A stretch of DNA of 8,407 nt, from positions 1 through 8,407 of the forward strand of contig JAFYGD010000226.1 in NCBI GenBank assembly GCA_017543415.1, given 5' to 3'. The notes beneath the pieces were generated by a model that was not told the origin of the DNA, made no database searches, and saw nothing but the letters and a program-made list of their open reading frames with translations. Below, in pieces: positions 5,695-8,407 of this stretch. The position numbers and the translations under genes were made by a program. Each line of letters starts with the position of its first letter. Position 1 is the first letter of the stretch. The DNA comes from Eubacterium sp. Lineage in GTDB: Bacteria; Bacillota; Clostridia; Oscillospirales; Acutalibacteraceae.

Positions 5695-7263
5695 TTATTC
5701 TGCGTCCTCGCCGAGGGATTCCTTGGCAGTAACAATCTGCTTTCTGTTGTAGCAGGCAAAGGTTTCCTCAACAAGCTGTGTATCCGGCTTGGGAGTTACA
5801 AGGCTTACAAGCGGAACAATTACAAGTCCGGCAAGCATTGCTACCGAGCCGCAGTTAATCGGCGACTGAAGGATTGCGGGGAAATGCGCTCTGAAGAGCA
5901 TATTTGCAATCATAAGCAGCGAGCCGAAGGCAAAGCTTACATAGCAGGCAGCCTTTGTTGTTTTTTTCCAGTAAAGCGAGAACATAAACGGTGCAAGGAA
6001 AGCGCCTGCAAGAGCACCCCAGGAAATACCCATAAGCTGTGCAATGAAGTTTGAAGTTGTGTTGTACTGGAACAGGGCGATTACAGCCGAGATTGCAATA
6101 AATACAACAACAAGAATTCTCATTGAAAGAACCTGCTTCTTTTCGCTCATCTTCTTAATAATGTTATCCTTAAGGAAGTCGATTGTAAGAGTTGATGAGG
6201 AAGCGAGTACAAGCGATGAAAGGGTTGACATTGAAGCCGAAAGAACAAGAATTACAACAAGTCCTATTAAGAGAGGGGAAAGGTCGCTGAGCATTGTAGG
6301 AATAATGCTGTCAAAGCCGTTTTTAAGAGTTCCGTCCTCAAGCACTTCAATTTTATTTGAGAAAAGTCTGCCGAATCCGCCGAGGAAGTAGCAGCCGCCT
6401 GCTACAACAACAGCGAAGAAGGTTGAAATAATTGTACCCTTTTTAATATCGCTTTCACTTTTGATAGCATAGAATTTCTGTACCATCTGCGGAAGTCCCC
6501 ATGTGCCGAGCGATGTAAGAATTACAACAAAACCGAGGCTGAGCGGGTCCGGTCCGAAGAAGGAATTGAATACACCGGGAGTTGAGGAAACGTTTTCATC
6601 AACGATTTTTGCAAGTCCGTCAAGGCTGCCCATAAAGCCGCCGTTTACCTTAAGCACTGCGGCAATTACAACAACTATGCCGAACAGCATAATAATTCCC
6701 TGAATAAAATCGTTAATAGCAGTTGCCATGTATCCGCCGGCAATAACGTAAATTGCCGTAAGAACGCTCATAATAATAATGCAAACGCTGTAATCAATGT
6801 TAAACGCCATACCGAAAAGGCGTGAAAGTCCGTTGTAAAGCGAGGCGGTATAAGGAATAAGGAAAATAAATACTATAACCGAAGCGGTTACCTTTAAGCC
6901 CTTGCTCTGAAAACGCTCGCCGAAAAACTGCGGCATTGTTGCAGAGTCAAGGTGCTGAGTCATAATACGGGTACGCCTGCCGAGGATTACCCAGGCGAGT
7001 AGCGAGCCGATTACCGCGTTTCCTATACCTATCCATGTTGACGCAATACCGAATTTCCAACCGAACTGACCGGCGTAACCTACAAAAATTACCGCAGAGA
7101 AGTAGGATGTACCGTAAGCGAAGGCCGTGAGCCACGGACCTACCGAGCGTCCGCCGAGAACGAAGCCCTTAACGTCGGTTGTATGCTTGCGTGCGTAAAA
7201 GCCGACACCTATCATAACGCCGAAGAAAAGCACAAGCATAATGATTTTAATTGCCATTTCCAT
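5695..7263 (-). CDS. Sodium:solute symporter (SSS family)
   Basis: This membrane protein of 522 residues shows about 13 hydrophobic helices, the family number, and would import a solute with Na+. Residues 176-189, GGYMATAINDFIQG, form the first family signature. SASMSTLSS around 342-350 resembles helix 8 of the proline carrier PutP, where Ser and Thr (here S346, T347) bind Na+. LGGRSVGPWLTA near 36-47 is also typical. However, the ASDMS segment of PutP, which holds its Na+-binding Asp55, reads TSYFS here, so a proline substrate should not be assumed. An upstream in-frame GTG at 7272 would add three residues but is part of the ribosome binding region; the ATG at 7263 has GAGG eight bases before it and is preferred. 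It has its own promoter and a terminator. The family includes carriers of acetate, pantothenate and phenylacetate; the substrate here is unknown. Confidence 0.9.
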   Translation of the reverse strand: MEMAIKIIMLVLFFGVMIGVGFYARKHTTDVKGFVLGGRSVGPWLTAFAYGTSYFSAVIFVGYAGQFGWKFGIASTWIGIGNAVIGSLLAWVILGRRTRIMTQHLDSATMPQFFGERFQSKGLKVTASVIVFIFLIPYTASLYNGLSRLFGMAFNIDYSVCIIIMSVLTAIYVIAGGYMATAINDFIQGIIMLFGIVVVIAAVLKVNGGFMGSLDGLAKIVDENVSSTPGVFNSFFGPDPLSLGFVVILTSLGTWGLPQMVQKFYAIKSESDIKKGTIISTFFAVVVAGGCYFLGGFGRLFSNKIEVLEDGTLKNGFDSIIPTMLSDLSPLLIGLVVILVLSASMSTLSSLVLASSSTLTIDFLKDNIIKKMSEKKQVLSMRILVVVFIAISAVIALFQYNTTSNFIAQLMGISWGALAGAFLAPFMFSLYWKKTTKAACYVSFAFGSLLMIANMLFRAHFPAILQSPINCGSVAMLAGLVIVPLVSLVTPKPDTQLVEETFACYNRKQIVTAKESLGEDAE

Positions 7264-7270
7264 AATAAAC

Positions 7271-7275
7271 ACCTC
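7271..7275 (-). promoter_or_regulatory. Ribosome binding site deciding the symporter start
   Basis: GAGGT on the minus strand lies seven bases before the ATG at 7263. It overlaps the alternative GTG at 7272, which therefore has no room for its own site and is unlikely to be the start. Confidence 0.7.
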
Positions 7276-7284
7276 ACAATGATA

Positions 7285-7315
7285 CTTTAGCGCTTTAAAG
7301 TTTTACGCTTTAAAG
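7285..7315. promoter_or_regulatory. Repeated CGCTTTAAAG / CTTTAGCGCT motif in the symporter 5' leader
   Basis: CGCTTTAAAG occurs twice in direct orientation at 7291-7300 and 7306-7315, with a 15-base period. The first copy joins CTTTAGCGCT (7285-7294), the reverse complement of AGCGCTAAAG found at the paaK start site. A further TTTAGCG lies in the spacer of the symporter promoter at 7344-7350. The arrangement looks like a cluster of protein-binding half-sites downstream of the start of transcription. The regulator is not identified. Confidence 0.4.
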
Positions 7316-7329
7316 CTTTTATGTGTTAC

Positions 7330-7358
7330 AGTGTACCATAGCATTTAGCGTTTGTCAA
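7330..7358 (-). promoter_or_regulatory. Sigma-A promoter of the symporter gene
   Basis: On the minus strand TTGACA (7353-7358) and TACACT (7330-7335) are separated by exactly 17 bases. The -35 extends to TTGACAAAC, identical over nine bases to the paaK promoter. The predicted start near 7323 leaves about 60 bases of untranslated leader with no visible leader peptide or terminator. Confidence 0.8.
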
Positions 7359-7369
7359 CACTTTTTTAC

Positions 7370-7401
7370 AAAAAAAATTAAGGAGTAAAAATACTCCTTA
7401 A
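7370..7401 (-). terminator. Intrinsic terminator after the HAD phosphatase
   Basis: TTAAGGAGTA and TACTCCTTAA (7378-7387, 7392-7401) form a perfect 10-base-pair stem with an AAAA/TTTT loop, followed on the minus strand by eight T (7377-7370). The HAD stop codon at 7398-7400 lies inside the stem, and the symporter -35 starts only 11 bases beyond the T run, so this junction is very compact. Confidence 0.92.
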
Positions 7402-8060
7402 ATATAGTTCAAAACGTCTATTATATCCTCAATTACAGGCACGTCGGGGCGTAAATCTACGTCCTTGAACCAGCCGAAATTCATTCTTATTGCCTTCATT
7501 CCCGCTGCAAGCGCGCCCTGAATATCGTTTACGGGGTGGTCGCCGACATAAACGCACTCTTCGCAGGGAACGCCGATTTTATCCGCCGCTATTTTAAACA
7601 GCCCCGGGTCGGGCTTATGTACGCCGTAGTCGCCGCTTACAACAACAATATCAACCAGGGGAAGAAGGCCGCTCGTTTCCATTTTATGGTTTTGCAAAAC
7701 GGACGGACCGTTGGTTATTACGCCCGTTATATATCCCCTGTCCTTCAGCTCCTTTAAAAGAACGGGAGAGTTCGGGAAGATAACGTTACAGTCGCCGAAG
7801 GTATAATCGTAATCGTTTGCAAGGGTTTCGGCATCGGGTGAATTCTCCCAGCCCCACATTGATATAAGCTCATTAAACCAGTCAACCCGGTTTACATAAC
7901 CGCCCTTGCCCGTAACGCGCATATCTTCTTTTCGTTTTTCAAGCTCTTCGCCCTCAATTTCAGGCAGATACATGGCAAAGAACTTATCCATATAATGCTC
8001 GAAAGCCTCCGTTCTGTCCTGAAGGGTTTCGTCAAAATCAAACAATACTGCTTTTATCAT
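7398..8060 (-). CDS. HAD-superfamily hydrolase, probable small-molecule phosphatase
   Basis: This 220-residue cytosolic protein carries all four HAD motifs: DFDET with nucleophile D8 and acid/base D10, T116 in ITNG, K149 in HKPDP, and the metal-binding D174 with D179 in VGDHPVNDI. The helical cap between residues 16 and about 85 places it in subfamily I, of the kind seen in YjjG-type nucleotidases and N-acylneuraminate 9-phosphatases. The substrate cannot be read from the sequence. The start is fixed by motif I at the very N-terminus. It overlaps ribF by 23 bases in another frame, with only a weak AAAGG about 12 bases upstream, so translation is probably coupled to ribF. A role in FMN or other phosphate clean-up would be a guess from this position. 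Confidence 0.9.
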   Translation of the reverse strand: MIKAVLFDFDETLQDRTEAFEHYMDKFFAMYLPEIEGEELEKRKEDMRVTGKGGYVNRVDWFNELISMWGWENSPDAETLANDYDYTFGDCNVIFPNSPVLLKELKDRGYITGVITNGPSVLQNHKMETSGLLPLVDIVVVSGDYGVHKPDPGLFKIAADKIGVPCEECVYVGDHPVNDIQGALAAGMKAIRMNFGWFKDVDLRPDVPVIEDIIDVLNYI

Positions 8061-8407
8061 ATATAAGCTGCGCCTTTAGTTCGTCAAGCGAAGAAAAGGT
8101 TTTTTCCTCTCTTAAATAGTTTAAAAGCTCAATCCTTACGGTTTTACCGTAAAGGCTTCCGTCAAAATCAAAAACGTGGGTTTCCGCAAGCGGACTTTCA
8201 ACCCTGAAGCTCGGGCGTATACCTATATTAGTAAACGCCTTGAACATTTTGCCGTCAATTTCCGCACGGCTTTCGTAAACTCCGTATTTCGGAACGCAAA
8301 GTCCTTCGGGGAGGTTCTGGTTAAGGGTTGGAAAGCCGACGAGCCTTCCGCGCCTGTCGCCCTCAATAACGGTATTCTCAAAGGTAAAGTTATAGCCGAG
8401 CATATCG
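8038..8407 (-). CDS. ribF: Riboflavin kinase / FAD synthetase, C-terminal riboflavin kinase domain (5' end outside window)
   Basis: These roughly 123 residues form the flavokinase domain that phosphorylates riboflavin to FMN. Visible motifs are GDRRGRLVGFPTLN, the nucleotide and metal-binding segment, YGVY, NIGIRPSF, and ETHVFDFDGSLYGK with the catalytic Glu. The end, REEKTFSSLDELKAQL, is the usual C-terminal helix. The frame stays open to the window edge, and the Met at 8403 is within the conserved segment just before the kinase domain (usually LLGRPY or similar), so it is not the start. In bacteria this domain is normally fused behind an FMN adenylyltransferase domain, which would lie outside the window. 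The stop TGA lies inside the HAD gene, an overlap that suggests one transcript. Confidence 0.92.
   Translation of the reverse strand, partial: DMLGYNFTFENTVIEGDRRGRLVGFPTLNQNLPEGLCVPKYGVYESRAEIDGKMFKAFTNIGIRPSFRVESPLAETHVFDFDGSLYGKTVRIELLNYLREEKTFSSLDELKAQLIYDKSSIV

Noticed and set aside
6044..6391. Plus-strand frame of 115 codons opposite the symporter
   Set aside because: Antisense shadow in a hydrophobic gene; highly charged and biased composition without motifs.
7264..7272. GTG start at 7272 adding three residues to the symporter
   Set aside because: The GTG overlaps the GAGGT ribosome binding site, which is well placed for the ATG at 7263.
7330..7335. TACA-g-TGTA style palindrome over the symporter -10 as a TyrR-like box
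   Set aside because: The arms are only four bases with no N6 spacer, so it does not match the TyrR box, and it is explained by the -10 hexamer itself.

Overview
The window looks like a chromosomal segment of a strictly anaerobic, low-to-mid GC member of the Bacillota, most likely a gut or rumen Clostridia (inference). The support is the set of strong AGGAGG-type ribosome binding sites, sigma-A consensus promoters, compact intrinsic terminators, and a ferredoxin-dependent 2-oxoacid oxidoreductase paired with a CoA ligase. No mobile elements, tRNA or rRNA genes or CRISPR arrays were seen, and no stretch of more than 300 bases lacks a gene.

Left half, plus strand (1-4799). The window opens in the 3' end of an AMP-forming acyl-CoA synthetase. 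It is followed by iorA and iorB, the two subunits of indolepyruvate:ferredoxin oxidoreductase. A 287-base intergenic region follows that is unusually rich in regulation. It holds a perfect TTGACA-N17-TATAAT promoter, a ribosome binding site, a 21-codon leader peptide with six Phe codons and one Trp codon inside ten codons, a candidate antiterminator, and a strong intrinsic terminator. Past this come a PaaK-type phenylacetate-CoA ligase and a tandem ACT-domain protein, closed by a hairpin that can terminate both strands.

Right half, minus strand (4800-8407). Read in the direction of transcription, the genes are the 3' part of ribF, a HAD-family phosphatase overlapping it, a terminator, a second sigma-A promoter, a 13-helix sodium:solute symporter, another terminator, and a metal-dependent amidohydrolase that converges on the ACT gene.

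How it may work together. PaaK makes phenylacetyl-CoA (or a related arylacetyl-CoA) from the free acid. Ior interconverts arylacetyl-CoA and arylpyruvate, and a transaminase turns arylpyruvate into Phe, Trp or Tyr. A Phe-rich attenuator that lets the ligase be made when charged tRNA-Phe is scarce makes sense if the pathway runs towards amino acid synthesis, that is, salvage of arylacetates by reductive carboxylation, which is known physiology in rumen anaerobes. This ribosome-mediated Phe attenuator in front of an arylacetate-CoA ligase is the most interesting element of the window. A 10-base motif shared between the promoter regions of the ligase and the symporter hints that the transporter could belong to the same response, but this is weaker.
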